Positions 35,286 through 45,293 of a DNA stretch of 64,000 bases are shown one piece after another (positions within the stretch are counted from its first letter, which is position 1; each line of letters begins with the position of its first letter). The position numbers and the translations under genes are program-made. Location of the stretch: assembly GCF_004342175.1 (NCBI RefSeq), contig NZ_SMAO01000004.1, forward strand, positions 452,447 through 516,446, given 5' to 3'. The notes under the pieces are model-generated. The model searched no databases, was not told the origin of the DNA, and was given only the letters and a program-made list of their open reading frames with translations. This DNA is from Thiobaca trueperi (lineage in GTDB: Bacteria; Pseudomonadota; Gammaproteobacteria; Chromatiales; Chromatiaceae).

Positions 35286-36317
35286 ATGCGCCGTTTACCT
35301 GCCGAATGGGAGCCCCAGAGCGGGGTCATGCTGACCTGGCCTCATGCCGACACCGACTGGGCGGAGCGGCTGACCGAGATCGAATCGCTCTATGCCGATC
35401 TGACGGCCCTGATCACCCGCTTCGAACCGGTCCTCATCGTCTGTCACGATGGCGATCAGGCCGAACGGGTGCGCGGACTGGCCCGACAGGCCGGCGCCGA
35501 TGAATCGCGGCTGCGTCTCGCCAGCGCCCCGAGCAACGATACCTGGGCGCGCGATCATGGCCCCATCAGTCTCATGACCGAGGCCGGCCCGCTGCTGCTG
35601 GACTTCCGCTTCAACGGCTGGGGCGGCAAGTTCCAGGCCGATCTGGATACGGCCATTACCGCGCATCTGGCGGCGGATGGCGTTTTTGGCGACTGTCCGG
35701 TCGAGTCGTGCGACCTGGTTCTCGAAGGCGGCGCCATCGAGACCGATGGCTGGGGGACGCTGCTTGCGGTCACGCGCACCCTGGTGGATCCGCTGCGCAA
35801 TCCGGGCCGCTCGCGCGATGAGATCGAACGCGAACTGCGCCGCCGGCTCGGGATCGAGCATTTCCTTTGGCTGGAACATGGCGCCATCACTGGCGATGAC
35901 ACCGATGGGCACATTGATACGCTGGCGCGCTTCTGCGACCCGCAAACCATCTGCTATGCCCGTTGTGACGATCCAGCCGACGCGGATTATGCCGCGCTGC
36001 GGGCGATGGAAGAGGAATTGAAGGTGCTGCGCGATCCCGACGGTCAGCCCTATCGCCTGGTGCCGCTCCCGTCTCCCGCCCCGATCCTGGACGATGAGGG
36101 CGCGCGTCTGCCGGCCGGTTATGCGAATTTTCTCATCCTCAACGAGGCGGTCCTGCTCCCGGTCTATGGCGATCCCGCCGATGCCGAGGCGGCATCCATA
36201 CTGGGCGACTGTTTCCCCGCTCGCACCATCCTCCCGCTCGACTGCCGACCGCTCATTCGTCAGGGCGGCAGTCTGCACTGCATCAGCATGCAACTGCCTG
36301 CCGGCGTCCTGGCTTAA
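35286..36317 (+). CDS. aguA: Agmatine deiminase
   Basis: A 343-residue cytoplasmic enzyme of the peptidyl-arginine deiminase superfamily that hydrolyses agmatine to N-carbamoylputrescine and ammonia, a step of putrescine synthesis. Visible motifs are [18 protein letters not shown] at the N terminus, [11 protein letters not shown] with the catalytic Asp, EGGAIETDG, the [14 protein letters not shown] segment with the catalytic His, and the nucleophile Cys in [10 protein letters not shown] near the C terminus. Length fits the family. The start at 35286 gives the usual N terminus; the frame is open to 35214 without similarity. No N-carbamoylputrescine amidase gene (AguB) is adjacent, as it often is. 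The gene lies 28 bp before a hybrid kinase gene. Confidence 0.93.
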   Translation: MRRLPAEWEPQSGVMLTWPHADTDWAERLTEIESLYADLTALITRFEPVLIVCHDGDQAERVRGLARQAGADESRLRLASAPSNDTWARDHGPISLMTEAGPLLLDFRFNGWGGKFQADLDTAITAHLAADGVFGDCPVESCDLVLEGGAIETDGWGTLLAVTRTLVDPLRNPGRSRDEIERELRRRLGIEHFLWLEHGAITGDDTDGHIDTLARFCDPQTICYARCDDPADADYAALRAMEEELKVLRDPDGQPYRLVPLPSPAPILDDEGARLPAGYANFLILNEAVLLPVYGDPADAEAASILGDCFPARTILPLDCRPLIRQGGSLHCISMQLPAGVLA

Positions 36318-36345
36318 GGCGATTGCACGGTCACAGAACGCTTTC

Positions 36346-39300
36346 ATGGCTTCCTCATCCGACGAACATCAGCCTGATCCCGATAACCGACAGGCAAAAA
36401 TCCGCGCGCGCGCACGCGAAGTGCTTGATCGCGGCGACTTCGACTGGGCGGAGAAAAATCTGATCGAAGGCGAGGTGGATTTCGCCGAGCTGATCGAGAA
36501 TCTGCGGATCTACCACGCCGAACTGGAGCTGCAGAACGCCGAACTGCGGGCGACCCAGGCCAGCGCCGAGCGTCTGGCGACCCGTTACAGCTCGCTCTTT
36601 TACGGCATCCCTCAGGCGATTCTGGTCGTCGATCGCAATGGTCTGATCCTGGACGCCAATCAGGAGGCGGCGCGGCTGTTCGGTCTGCGCAACCGCCATT
36701 TGCGCAGCCATTATCTGCCCCGTCTGGTGGCGCGCACGGCTGACGGCTGTCTCGACGATGCCCTGCGGCTGGCCTGGATGTCCGGCGCCACCCAGATCGC
36801 CAGGGTGGACTTTCTCACCACCAGTGGCGGGGGCTTCGCGGGCGAGATTCATATTGCCCGTCTCCCGGCGGAGGACGAAGGCGACAGCCAGCTCATCTGC
36901 GCGATCATGGATCTGAGCGAAGGTCTGCGGCAGGAGGCGGACATTCGCGCCGCCTACGCCCGCTCGCGCGAGAGCGAGACCCGCTATCGCATCCTTGCCG
37001 ACTATTCGGCGGACTGGGACTTCTGGATGACCCCGGACGGGCGATATGGCTATGTCTCGCCTGTCTGCGAGTCCATCTGCGGCCATGGACCGGACGCCTT
37101 TCTCGCCGATCCCGAACTCATGGATCGTTTGATTCATCCCGAGGATCTGCCGCGCTGGCAGGCACACCGATCCCTGGATCAGGATGCCGGCGGCGCTGAG
37201 TGTGCGACGCAGGGTTTCACGCTGGAGCTGCGTCTCTGCCGCGCCGATGGCGAGGTGCGCTGGATCGAGCATCAGTGTCGTGCCATCCGCGATGCGGATG
37301 GCACCGATCTGGGCTGGCGCGGCGTCAACCGCGACATCACCGCCCGCAAGCAGGCCGAATTCGCCCTGGATTTACAGCATCGCCGTGCCGATGCGCTGTT
37401 GAAACTGCCGCTTGCAGCCGAAGGTCAGGATGAAATCGCCTTCATGCAGGACGGCATGGAGCTGATCGAGTCGCTGACCGGCAGCCGGATCGCGTTCATC
37501 CATCTGGTCAACGCCGATCAGGAGACGATCGAGCTGGTCGCCTGGTCGCGCGCCACCCTGGCACAGGGCTACTGCCGGATGCCCGCCGCCACCGTCCATT
37601 ATCCGCTCCACAAGGCTGGCATCTGGGCCGATGCGCTGCGTCAGTGCGCGCCGGTCGTGTGCAACGATTACGCCTCGGATCCCCGGCGGCAGGGTCTGCT
37701 GGAGAATCACCTGCCGTTGCAGCGTTTCATCTGCGTGCCGGTCGGCGCCTGCGGTCTGGTGCACATGCTGGCCGGGGTGGGGAACAGGGAGACGCCCTAC
37801 ACCGAGATGGATGTCGAAAGCATGCAGCTCGTCGCCAACGCCATCTGGCGCATCGTGCGCCAGCGCCGTGCGGAGGAGGCGCTCAGAAAGAACGAGTCGC
37901 GCTTTCGCCATCTCTCCGGCCTGATGTCCGACATCGCTTACTCCGCTGCCGAGATCGGACCCCGCCGTTTTGTGCTGGACTGGGTGCATGGCGCGGTCGA
38001 AGGCATCACCGGCCATACGGCCGAGATGGTCATGGCGATGGGCACCTGGCGGCGCCTGATCATCCTCGAAGACCGCCCGCTCTTCGATCAGCATCTTCAG
38101 AGCATGGTCGGCGGCCAGCCTGTGACCTGCCAGTTGCGGCTGCGCCGCCGCGATGGCAGTTGTATCTGGGTCGAAATCACCAATCAGCGTCTGCTGGACG
38201 AGGATGGCTGTCTGAGGATTTATGGCGGCGTCAAGGATGTCAGCGAGCGCAAGAAGGCGGAATACCAGCTCCAGCATGCCGCGCAGCAGATGGCGCGTCA
38301 GAACCGCGAGCTGGATCGGGCGCTGATGCAGGCTGAGGCGTCAACTCAGGCCAAGAGCCGTTTTCTGGCCAATATGAGTCATGAGATCCGCACCCCGATG
38401 AACGGCGTTGTCGGCATGACCCGGCTGCTGCTGGAGACCGGGCTGAACGAGGAGCAGCGCCGCTTCGCCGAGATCGCGCGTACCAGCAGCGAGAGCCTGC
38501 TGGCCATCATCAATGACATCCTGGATTTCTCGAAAATCGAAGCCGGCAGACTGGAACTGGAGCAGCAGGACTTTGATCTGCGCGACACCCTGGAGGATGT
38601 GCTGGAGATGCTGGCCTTCAATGCCCAGGAAAAGGCGCTGGAACTGACCTATTACATCGCTTCGGATGTCCCCGCCGGGGTGCGCGGCGATCCCCGCTAT
38701 CTGCGTCAGATCCTGGTCAATCTGGCGGGCAATGCGATTAAATTCACCGACCAGGGTGAGGTCAGCATCCAGGTCATGCCGGTGACGCTCACCCCCGGGA
38801 AGGTGCTGATCCGTTTCGCGGTGCACGACACCGGCATCGGCATTCCGGCGCATCAGCGTGATCAGCTCTTCTCGCCCTTCAATCAACTGGACAACTCGGC
38901 CACCCGGCGTTTCGGCGGAACCGGTCTGGGCCTGGTCATTTCCAAGCAACTGGCCGAGTTGATGAATGGCAGCATCGGTCTGGAAAGTGAGATCGAGCGG
39001 GGCTCGGTTTTCTGGTTCACCGCTGAACTCGAACCGCTGTCCGATGCAGACCCATCGCCCCTGATGACCGATGCCGGGTTGCAGGGAGTCCGGGTGCTGG
39101 TGGCGGACGACCATGCCGCCAATCGTCTGCTGGCCGGCACGCTGCTGAGAGGCTGGGGATGTCGTGTCGATGAGGCCGACAATGGTCCGAGCGCGCAGCG
39201 CCTGCTTCAGGCCGCCGCCAGGGCCGGCGATCCCTTTCAGGTCGCGCTGCTCGATCTCAGGATGCCCGGCATGGGCGGCCTGCAACTCGGCTCCCGGATC

Positions 39301-40359
39301 AAACACGACCCGCTCATCTGCGCCACGCATCTGATCCTGCTGACCTCACTGGCTGAACGCCGCGATGCCGTGCGCCTGGAGCGCACCGGTTTTTCCGGCT
39401 ATCTGACCAAACCGCTGCGCAGGCGTCTGTTGCACGACGCGCTGGCAGGGGTGATGGGACGGGATGTCGGATCGCCCATCGTCAGCCATCGCACCACGAC
39501 GCCAGCAGAAGACCAGGGCGTTGCGCCAACCCGCCAGGCGCGCATCCTGCTGGTGGACGACAGCCCGACCAATCAGCTTGTCGCCTGCGGCATTCTGGAG
39601 AAACTGGGCTATGCCAGGCCGGACATCGCCAACGATGGCGTCGAGGCGCTGGAGGCGCTGGCGCGAACCCCTTATGACCTAGTGCTCATGGACGGTCATA
39701 TGCCCCGGATGGATGGCTTTGAGGCGGCGCGCTGCATCCGTCACGGCGATGCCGGTGTCCTCAATCCGCAGGTGCCCATCATCGCCATGACCGCGCTTGC
39801 CATGAAAGGGGATCGCGAACGCTGTCTGGAGGCCGGCATGGACGCCTATCTGACCAAACCGGTGCAGCCGCAGGAGCTGGCCGAGGCCATCACGACCCAG
39901 CTTGCACGGATGTCGATGGATGCGACGGCACCGGCGGTCACATCCGGCATGGCTCCTGGCCCGGCGGCGGCGTCAGCTCTGGCTGAGGTGTTCCAGGAAA
40001 CCGACCTGCTGAATCGCGTCATGGGTGATCGTGAGATTGCCCGGGCCGTGATCGCCCAGTTTCTGCTGGACGCCCCGATCCGCGTGCAGGAACTCCGGGG
40101 CTGTCTGAACGCGGGGGATCTGGCGCAGCTTCGCTTCAAGACCCACAGCATCAAGGGTCTGGCCGCCAATATTGCGGCCTTCAGGCTGCGTGACGCGGCG
40201 TTCGACCTGGAAACAGTCGTTGCAGCGGATCAGTCTGGCGCCGAATCCCAGCGCCTGGCGGCGCGGCTGGAAGCGGAATTCATGGCCCTCAGACAGGTGC
40301 TGGAGGAGTGGATGAAGACTGGTTCTGTGCAGGCGTTTTCCGGGGAGTCACCGGCTTAA
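36346..40359 (+). CDS. Soluble hybrid sensor kinase with two receivers and Hpt, paralogue of the 28746 kinase
   Basis: 1337 residues. The N-terminal 330 residues (coiled segment plus two PAS modules) are almost identical to the kinase at 28746. After the segment RGVNRDI the two diverge. Here a GAF_2-like domain (about 345-510), one more PAS, HisKA with [11 protein letters not shown] near 677 and an HATPase ([15 protein letters not shown]) follow. Then come two REC domains (ADDHAANRL near 916 with [20 protein letters not shown] near 1066 with [14 protein letters not shown]) and an Hpt with His in THSIKGLA near 1265. The frame is open upstream into the aguA region; the ATG at 36346 is chosen because the paralogue starts at the same place (MASS). 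The stop overlaps the convergent HD-GYP gene by 4 bp. Confidence 0.93.
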   Translation: MASSSDEHQPDPDNRQAKIRARAREVLDRGDFDWAEKNLIEGEVDFAELIENLRIYHAELELQNAELRATQASAERLATRYSSLFYGIPQAILVVDRNGLILDANQEAARLFGLRNRHLRSHYLPRLVARTADGCLDDALRLAWMSGATQIARVDFLTTSGGGFAGEIHIARLPAEDEGDSQLICAIMDLSEGLRQEADIRAAYARSRESETRYRILADYSADWDFWMTPDGRYGYVSPVCESICGHGPDAFLADPELMDRLIHPEDLPRWQAHRSLDQDAGGAECATQGFTLELRLCRADGEVRWIEHQCRAIRDADGTDLGWRGVNRDITARKQAEFALDLQHRRADALLKLPLAAEGQDEIAFMQDGMELIESLTGSRIAFIHLVNADQETIELVAWSRATLAQGYCRMPAATVHYPLHKAGIWADALRQCAPVVCNDYASDPRRQGLLENHLPLQRFICVPVGACGLVHMLAGVGNRETPYTEMDVESMQLVANAIWRIVRQRRAEEALRKNESRFRHLSGLMSDIAYSAAEIGPRRFVLDWVHGAVEGITGHTAEMVMAMGTWRRLIILEDRPLFDQHLQSMVGGQPVTCQLRLRRRDGSCIWVEITNQRLLDEDGCLRIYGGVKDVSERKKAEYQLQHAAQQMARQNRELDRALMQAEASTQAKSRFLANMSHEIRTPMNGVVGMTRLLLETGLNEEQRRFAEIARTSSESLLAIINDILDFSKIEAGRLELEQQDFDLRDTLEDVLEMLAFNAQEKALELTYYIASDVPAGVRGDPRYLRQILVNLAGNAIKFTDQGEVSIQVMPVTLTPGKVLIRFAVHDTGIGIPAHQRDQLFSPFNQLDNSATRRFGGTGLGLVISKQLAELMNGSIGLESEIERGSVFWFTAELEPLSDADPSPLMTDAGLQGVRVLVADDHAANRLLAGTLLRGWGCRVDEADNGPSAQRLLQAAARAGDPFQVALLDLRMPGMGGLQLGSRIKHDPLICATHLILLTSLAERRDAVRLERTGFSGYLTKPLRRRLLHDALAGVMGRDVGSPIVSHRTTTPAEDQGVAPTRQARILLVDDSPTNQLVACGILEKLGYARPDIANDGVEALEALARTPYDLVLMDGHMPRMDGFEAARCIRHGDAGVLNPQVPIIAMTALAMKGDRERCLEAGMDAYLTKPVQPQELAEAITTQLARMSMDATAPAVTSGMAPGPAAASALAEVFQETDLLNRVMGDREIARAVIAQFLLDAPIRVQELRGCLNAGDLAQLRFKTHSIKGLAANIAAFRLRDAAFDLETVVAADQSGAESQRLAARLEAEFMALRQVLEEWMKTGSVQAFSGESPA
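36436..37338 (+). repeat. 900-bp coding repeat, copy B (N-terminal part of the 36346 kinase)
   Basis: Partner of 28836-29735. Long stretches are base-identical, including synonymous positions, which implies recent duplication or ongoing gene conversion between the two kinase genes. Confidence 0.85.
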
Positions 40360-41636
40360 CGGGAAGACCCCGGCGGCGACTGAAAATAGTAACTGAGCTT
40401 GTCCGACAGATTCAGATATTCCCGTTGATCCTGGTTCAGATCCGATTGGTGCAGACTCTCGCGGATGGTCAGTTCTTCCTCGGCCAGATCCAGCACCGGG
40501 GCTTCTTCTTTTGGGATCTCGGGTGAATAGAGCAGGACGTTCGGTTTCAGCAGATCGGTCGGGTTGAGCGAGATCACCAGCGCGATCCGCTCGTCCTGGA
40601 GTCTGACGACAGTACCGGGCGGATAGACGCCAAGATTGGTGATGAAGGTGGTCAGCACCTTGGGATCGTAGCAGGCCCGCTCTTTGGAATACATGCGCGA
40701 GATGGCCTGATGGGGTGAGAGTCTGGCCTCTGGCCCTGAGCCGTTGCAGAGGTTGTCATAGCGATTGACGACGGTGACGATACGGGTCAGGAGGCCGATG
40801 TCGGCACCCTTCAGACCTTCGGGATAACCGCTGCCGTCCGCATGCTCATGGTGTTTGGCGATGACCTCGATCACGCCCGGCGGCAGAGTGCCGACCCGGC
40901 GCGCGATCTCCGCGCCATAGCGCGGATGCTGCTCGTACAGCTTCTGTTCCGGGCGGGTCAGCGGCTCTTTCTTGAGCAGGATCTGGGTGGGAATCTGTTG
41001 ATGCCCCAGGTCGTGAAAGAGCGCGCCCATCCCGAGCAGGCGCAGTTGGGTCTTCTCCAGATTCAGTTTCTGCCCGATGACCAGCGCCAGGGCCACGACA
41101 TTGATGGCATGGAAATAGCTGTTTTCGTCCTGATGCTTGAGATTGACCAGTTGCACCGTGGCCTCCTGATCCGTGGTCAACTCATCGACCATCTGCAACA
41201 CCAGTTCCTGCGCCTCTTCGGCGGCCTGGGCCGGCGCGGCGCGCAGATGGGCCATGAGCTTGCGCACCATGCCGACTGATTGGGTGTAGCGTTTGGAGCA
41301 TTGATTGAGCCGCGAGCGGCGTTCCTTGAGCACGCGGATGCGGTTTTTCTTTTCCTCCCAGAGCGCGGCGGTCAGGTCATCTTTGATCTGCGCGGAGAGC
41401 GCAGGCGCCGGTGGCTGGTCCTGGGATTCGCCGTTTGCTTCAACGGCCAGCGGCGCATCGCTGCGGTCGGGGTCGATGCGCACCTGATCGAGTTCCAGCG
41501 TCCGCAGGATATCCAGTTGTTTCTGGGTGCGGATCTTGAAGCTGCTGGTCATGAAGGGGTGACGCATCCAGGGCAGATCGAGATGGATGAACAGCCCGAT
41601 CCGCAACTGGCTTTTATCGACGGTGTTTTCGCTCAC
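40356..41636 (-). CDS. HD-GYP cyclic-di-GMP phosphodiesterase with N-terminal DUF3391
   Basis: About 426 residues. The N-terminal DUF3391 ([19 protein letters not shown]) is followed by a charged linker and an HD-GYP domain. Metal- and substrate-binding motifs are present: the HD in ALFHDLGH, the GYP-motif segment [14 protein letters not shown], and NRYDNLC. HD-GYP enzymes degrade c-di-GMP to pGpG or GMP, so this opposes the diguanylate cyclases at 24921 and 55383. I chose the GTG at 41636 (family-like [11 protein letters not shown]); the frame extends to a TTG at 41648. Convergent to the 36346 kinase gene with overlapping stop codons. Confidence 0.9.
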   Translation of the reverse strand: MSENTVDKSQLRIGLFIHLDLPWMRHPFMTSSFKIRTQKQLDILRTLELDQVRIDPDRSDAPLAVEANGESQDQPPAPALSAQIKDDLTAALWEEKKNRIRVLKERRSRLNQCSKRYTQSVGMVRKLMAHLRAAPAQAAEEAQELVLQMVDELTTDQEATVQLVNLKHQDENSYFHAINVVALALVIGQKLNLEKTQLRLLGMGALFHDLGHQQIPTQILLKKEPLTRPEQKLYEQHPRYGAEIARRVGTLPPGVIEVIAKHHEHADGSGYPEGLKGADIGLLTRIVTVVNRYDNLCNGSGPEARLSPHQAISRMYSKERACYDPKVLTTFITNLGVYPPGTVVRLQDERIALVISLNPTDLLKPNVLLYSPEIPKEEAPVLDLAEEELTIRESLHQSDLNQDQREYLNLSDKLSYYFQSPPGSSR

Positions 41637-41830
41637 AGATGGTTCCAACTCGCCGAAGACGGCCTCCCGCGCGACAGGGCGGGGGCAATGCGATCCTGAT
41701 CATGACAGGGGGATGGCAAGCATAGGGCATCCGCGCCATTCTCACCAAACGCGCTTGATTCTCGGCCTGACGGCTTGTAGGTTGCAGGCTGACAGGTGAT
41801 TGCCGAGACCTGACGCCATACTCGGACCGG

Positions 41831-41960
41831 GAAATAGACAGGATTAACAGGATTTTTCAGGATTCACAGGACAACACGAAAGCGTGACAACGCTCTATGA
41901 CGATGTCCTTATGACAACCTCCTGTTCATCATGTGAAATCCTGTTAATCCTGTCCATTTC
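41831..41960. repeat. Inverted repeat of the GGACAGGATTAACAGGAT family, copy upstream of ileS
   Basis: The 25-nt arms at 41831-41855 and 41936-41960 are complementary at 24 of 25 positions, separated by 80 bp. The core GACAGGATTAACAGGAT is the same as at 48451. It fills much of the 377-bp gap between the HD-GYP gene and ileS (41637-42013), in which no gene is seen. The right arm ends 53 bp before the ileS start and so lies in its promoter or leader region. Confidence 0.85.
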
Positions 41961-42013
41961 AAAGGCGCGATCATTCAATCACCCCCACCTGCGACGCACC
42001 GAGACCGATTGCC

Positions 42014-44845
42014 GTGACTGACTACAAGCATACCCTGAATCTTCCCCACACCGGCTTTGCGATGAAGGCCAACCTGGCCCAGCGCGAACCTGAAATGCTC
42101 AAGCATTGGGAGTCGCTGGATCTCTACGCTCGTATCCGCGCCGCGCGCGCCGGGGCCGAGACCTTCATCCTGCACGACGGCCCGCCCTACGCCAATGGGG
42201 ACATTCATATCGGTCATGCGGTCAACAAGGTGCTCAAGGACATCATCGTCAAGTCGCGCACCCTAGACGGTCTGGACGCGCCCTATGTGCCGGGCTGGGA
42301 CTGCCACGGTCTGCCGATCGAACTCCAGGTCGAGAAGAAAAAGGGCAAGCCGGGCCACAAGATCAGCGCCGCCGAGTTCCGCGTCGCCTGCCGCGAGTAC
42401 GCCGCCAAACAGGTCGATGGCCAGCGGCGCGACTTCAAGCGGCTCGGCGTCTTCGGCGACTGGGAGCGGCCCTATCTGACGATGGATTTCGGCTGCGAGG
42501 CCGACATCGTGCGCGCGCTGGGCCGGATCATCGCCAACGGCCATGTGCAGAAGGGCGAGAAGCCGGTGCACTGGTGCATCGACTGCGGCTCGGCGCTGGC
42601 CGAGGCCGAGGTCGAATACGCCGACAAGCAGTCCATTGCCATCGACGTGCGTTTCCCGGTCATCGAGCCGGAGGTGCTCGCGGCGCGCTGTCACGGCAGC
42701 CCCAACGGCTGCGGCGAGGGACCGGCGTCGGTCGTCATCTGGACCACCACCCCCTGGACCCTGCCGGCGAACCAGGCCGTCGCGCTCAATGCCGAACTGG
42801 AATACGTCATCGTCCAGGCCGACTCGACGCAGGGCCGGGAGCGTCTGATCGTCGCCGAAGGTCTGCTCAAGGACACCATGGACCGCTGGGGCATCCAGGA
42901 CTATCGGGTGCTGGGCTATGGACGCGGCATCGATTTCGAGGGGCTCAGGCTCCGTCATCCATTCTATGACCGCGAGGTGCCGGTCATCGTCGGCGAGCAT
43001 GTGACGCTCGACGCCGGCACCGGCGCGGTCCATACCGCGCCCGGTCATGGTCTGGAGGATTACATCGTCGGCCAGCGTTACGGTCTCGCGGTCGATAACC
43101 CGGTCGGCGGCGATGGCCGTTTCCTGCCCGGCACGCCGCTGTTCGAGGGGCAGAACGTCTTCCAGGCCAACGAGCAGGTGGTCGAGACGCTCAAGGCGCA
43201 CGGCGCGCTGCTGCTGGAGACGCGCTTCACGCATAGCTATCCGCACTGCTGGCGCCACAAGACGCCCATCATCTTTCGCGCCACGCCGCAGTGGTTCATC
43301 AGTATGGACAAACAGAGTCTGCGCGAGACCGCGCTGCGTGAGATCGACAGGGTGCGCTGGATGCCCGACTGGGGCCAGAGCCGCATCGAGGGCATGGTGC
43401 GCGGACGTCCCGACTGGTGCATCTCGCGCCAGCGCACCTGGGGCGTGCCGATCACGCTCCTGGTTCACAAGGAAACAGGCGCACTCCACCCGCGCACGAC
43501 TGATTTGATTGAAGTCGTCGCCAAACGGATCGAAAAACACGGCATCGAGGCCTGGTTCGCGCTCCATCCGCGCGATCTGCTGGGCGACGAGGAGGGCGCG
43601 CAGTACGACAAGATCCAGGACACCCTGGATGTCTGGTTCGACTCGGGCGTCACCCATGCCTGCGTGCTGGAACGGCGCGAAGGACTGAGCGTCCCGGCGG
43701 ATCTCTATCTGGAAGGCTCCGACCAGCATCGCGGCTGGTTCCAGTCTTCGCTCATGACCTCGGTCGCCATGCACGGACGCGCGCCCTACCGTCAGGTGCT
43801 CACCCACGGTTTCACCGTGGATGCCAGGGGCGAGAAGATGTCCAAGTCCAAGGGCAACGTGGTCAGCCCGCAGGACGTGATGAAGACGCTTGGGGCCGAC
43901 ATCATCCGGCTCTGGGTCGCGGCGACCGACTATCGCACCGAGATGAACGTCAGCGACGAGATCCTCAAACGCACCGCCGACGCCTACCGGCGCATCCGCA
44001 ACACCGCGCGCTTCCTGCTCGCCAATCTCAACGGCTTCGATCCGGCGGTCAATCTGGTCGCGCCTGCCGACATGGTCGAACTCGACCGCTGGGCGGTGGA
44101 TCGCGCCTGCCGGTTACAGGCGGAGATCATCGACGCCTATCGTGACTATCAGTTCCATCTGATCTGTCAGAAGGTCCAGCAGTTCTGCGTGGTCGATCTG
44201 GGTGGTTTCTACCTGGATGTCATCAAGGACCGCCAGTACACCACCCAGGCCGACAGCCTGGCGCGGCGTTCCTGCCAGACCGCCATGTATCACATCGTCG
44301 AGGCCATGAGCCGCTGGCTGGCGCCCATCCTCAGCTTCACCGCCGACGAGATCTGGCGCGAGATCCCCGGCGCGCGGGCCGGGACGGTCTTTACCGAGAC
44401 CTGGTATGGCGGACTCTTCGCGCTTGATGCCGGCGACCCGCTGGATCGTGGCTTCTGGGATCGGGTCATCGCCGCCCGCGCCGCCGTCGGCCCCGCACTG
44501 GAGACCGCCCGTCAGGCCGGACGGATCGGCGCCTCGCTTGACGCCGAACTGGAGCTCTATGGCGCCGATGAGCTGCTGGAGACCCTGGGACGGCTGGGCG
44601 ACGAACTGCGCTTTGCGCTCATCGTCTCTGACGTCAGACTGCATCCGCTCGCCGCGCGGCCCGACGACGCCAGCGACACCGAACTCGACGGACTCGCCGT
44701 GCGCGTCATCGCCTGCGAACACACCAAATGCGTGCGCTGCTGGCACCATCGCGCCGATGTGGGCGTCAATTCAGAGCACCCTGAATTGTGCGGACGCTGT
44801 GTCGAGAATGTCGCTGGTGGCGGTGAAAGACGGCGTTTTGCGTAG
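42014..44845 (+). CDS. ileS: Isoleucyl-tRNA synthetase
   Basis: A 943-residue class I synthetase of the usual bacterial length. It charges tRNA-Ile and edits valine. The N terminus ([18 protein letters not shown]) matches E. coli IleS. The HIGH signature is in [16 protein letters not shown], the editing domain includes [13 protein letters not shown], and [10 protein letters not shown] is the KMSKS loop. The C terminus has the zinc-binding Cys4 cluster CVRCWHH...CGRC. The start codon is GTG. In many proteobacteria lspA follows ileS directly; here a HEPN-like gene begins 10 bp after the stop instead. Confidence 0.98.
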   Translation: MTDYKHTLNLPHTGFAMKANLAQREPEMLKHWESLDLYARIRAARAGAETFILHDGPPYANGDIHIGHAVNKVLKDIIVKSRTLDGLDAPYVPGWDCHGLPIELQVEKKKGKPGHKISAAEFRVACREYAAKQVDGQRRDFKRLGVFGDWERPYLTMDFGCEADIVRALGRIIANGHVQKGEKPVHWCIDCGSALAEAEVEYADKQSIAIDVRFPVIEPEVLAARCHGSPNGCGEGPASVVIWTTTPWTLPANQAVALNAELEYVIVQADSTQGRERLIVAEGLLKDTMDRWGIQDYRVLGYGRGIDFEGLRLRHPFYDREVPVIVGEHVTLDAGTGAVHTAPGHGLEDYIVGQRYGLAVDNPVGGDGRFLPGTPLFEGQNVFQANEQVVETLKAHGALLLETRFTHSYPHCWRHKTPIIFRATPQWFISMDKQSLRETALREIDRVRWMPDWGQSRIEGMVRGRPDWCISRQRTWGVPITLLVHKETGALHPRTTDLIEVVAKRIEKHGIEAWFALHPRDLLGDEEGAQYDKIQDTLDVWFDSGVTHACVLERREGLSVPADLYLEGSDQHRGWFQSSLMTSVAMHGRAPYRQVLTHGFTVDARGEKMSKSKGNVVSPQDVMKTLGADIIRLWVAATDYRTEMNVSDEILKRTADAYRRIRNTARFLLANLNGFDPAVNLVAPADMVELDRWAVDRACRLQAEIIDAYRDYQFHLICQKVQQFCVVDLGGFYLDVIKDRQYTTQADSLARRSCQTAMYHIVEAMSRWLAPILSFTADEIWREIPGARAGTVFTETWYGGLFALDAGDPLDRGFWDRVIAARAAVGPALETARQAGRIGASLDAELELYGADELLETLGRLGDELRFALIVSDVRLHPLAARPDDASDTELDGLAVRVIACEHTKCVRCWHHRADVGVNSEHPELCGRCVENVAGGGERRRFA

Positions 44846-44855
44846 AGGGAGCGCC

Positions 44856-45293
44856 ATGAGCGGGATCCCGTTCACTGACCGCGAGCTAAGACGCGCGTGG
44901 CGGGAGCTATCGGCAATCGCCACTCCCTCAGCAGGCGTAACACGCAAGAACCCACACCGCCTATTGTTGTTCTACGCTGTGGAGTGCGGCCTGAAGGCCG
45001 TTTGGCTCAAGCGGCAGAGACGCAGTCTATTTGACTGCGATGACATTGACGAGATAGGTCACAACTTGCGGCAACTGCTCAAGGAACTGAAGATCGGCGC
45101 AAATCTGGCCTTGCCGGAAAATTTGCAACTTAAACCGGTGACCCAAAAGAGCGGTAGCCAGGCTCGGAACGGCGGTATCAGCATCCTGCATCAAGCCTGG
45201 CGCTACGGGGGCGAATGCACGTCGCCCACCGACCAGGATTGCGAAGATCAGCTGCAGCAGGTGCTGAACTGGATTCAAGGAGAACTCAAGTGA
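44856..45293 (+). CDS. HEPN-like small protein, partner of the KGGVGR ATPase
   Basis: A 145-residue soluble protein, mostly helical. Residues 34-53 (HRLLLFYAVECGLKAVWLKR) and 66-79 (EIGHNLRQLLKELK) resemble the YA.E..LKA helix and the H-(N/D)-L..LL helix of HEPN proteins. No clear R-x4-6-H RNase motif is seen, so RNase activity is uncertain. The start ATG (44856) has GAGGGAG 4 nt upstream. Its stop overlaps the GTG start of the ATPase gene (GTGA), so the two are translated together and probably form a complex. HEPN-ATPase pairs are common in defence and stress systems; that role here is inference. The HEPN call is moderate. Confidence 0.7.
   Translation: MSGIPFTDRELRRAWRELSAIATPSAGVTRKNPHRLLLFYAVECGLKAVWLKRQRRSLFDCDDIDEIGHNLRQLLKELKIGANLALPENLQLKPVTQKSGSQARNGGISILHQAWRYGGECTSPTDQDCEDQLQQVLNWIQGELK

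Noticed and set aside
41637..42013. T-box or other amino-acid leader upstream of ileS
   Set aside because: No T-box sequence or terminator-antiterminator pair is visible; the symmetry is explained by the dispersed repeat.
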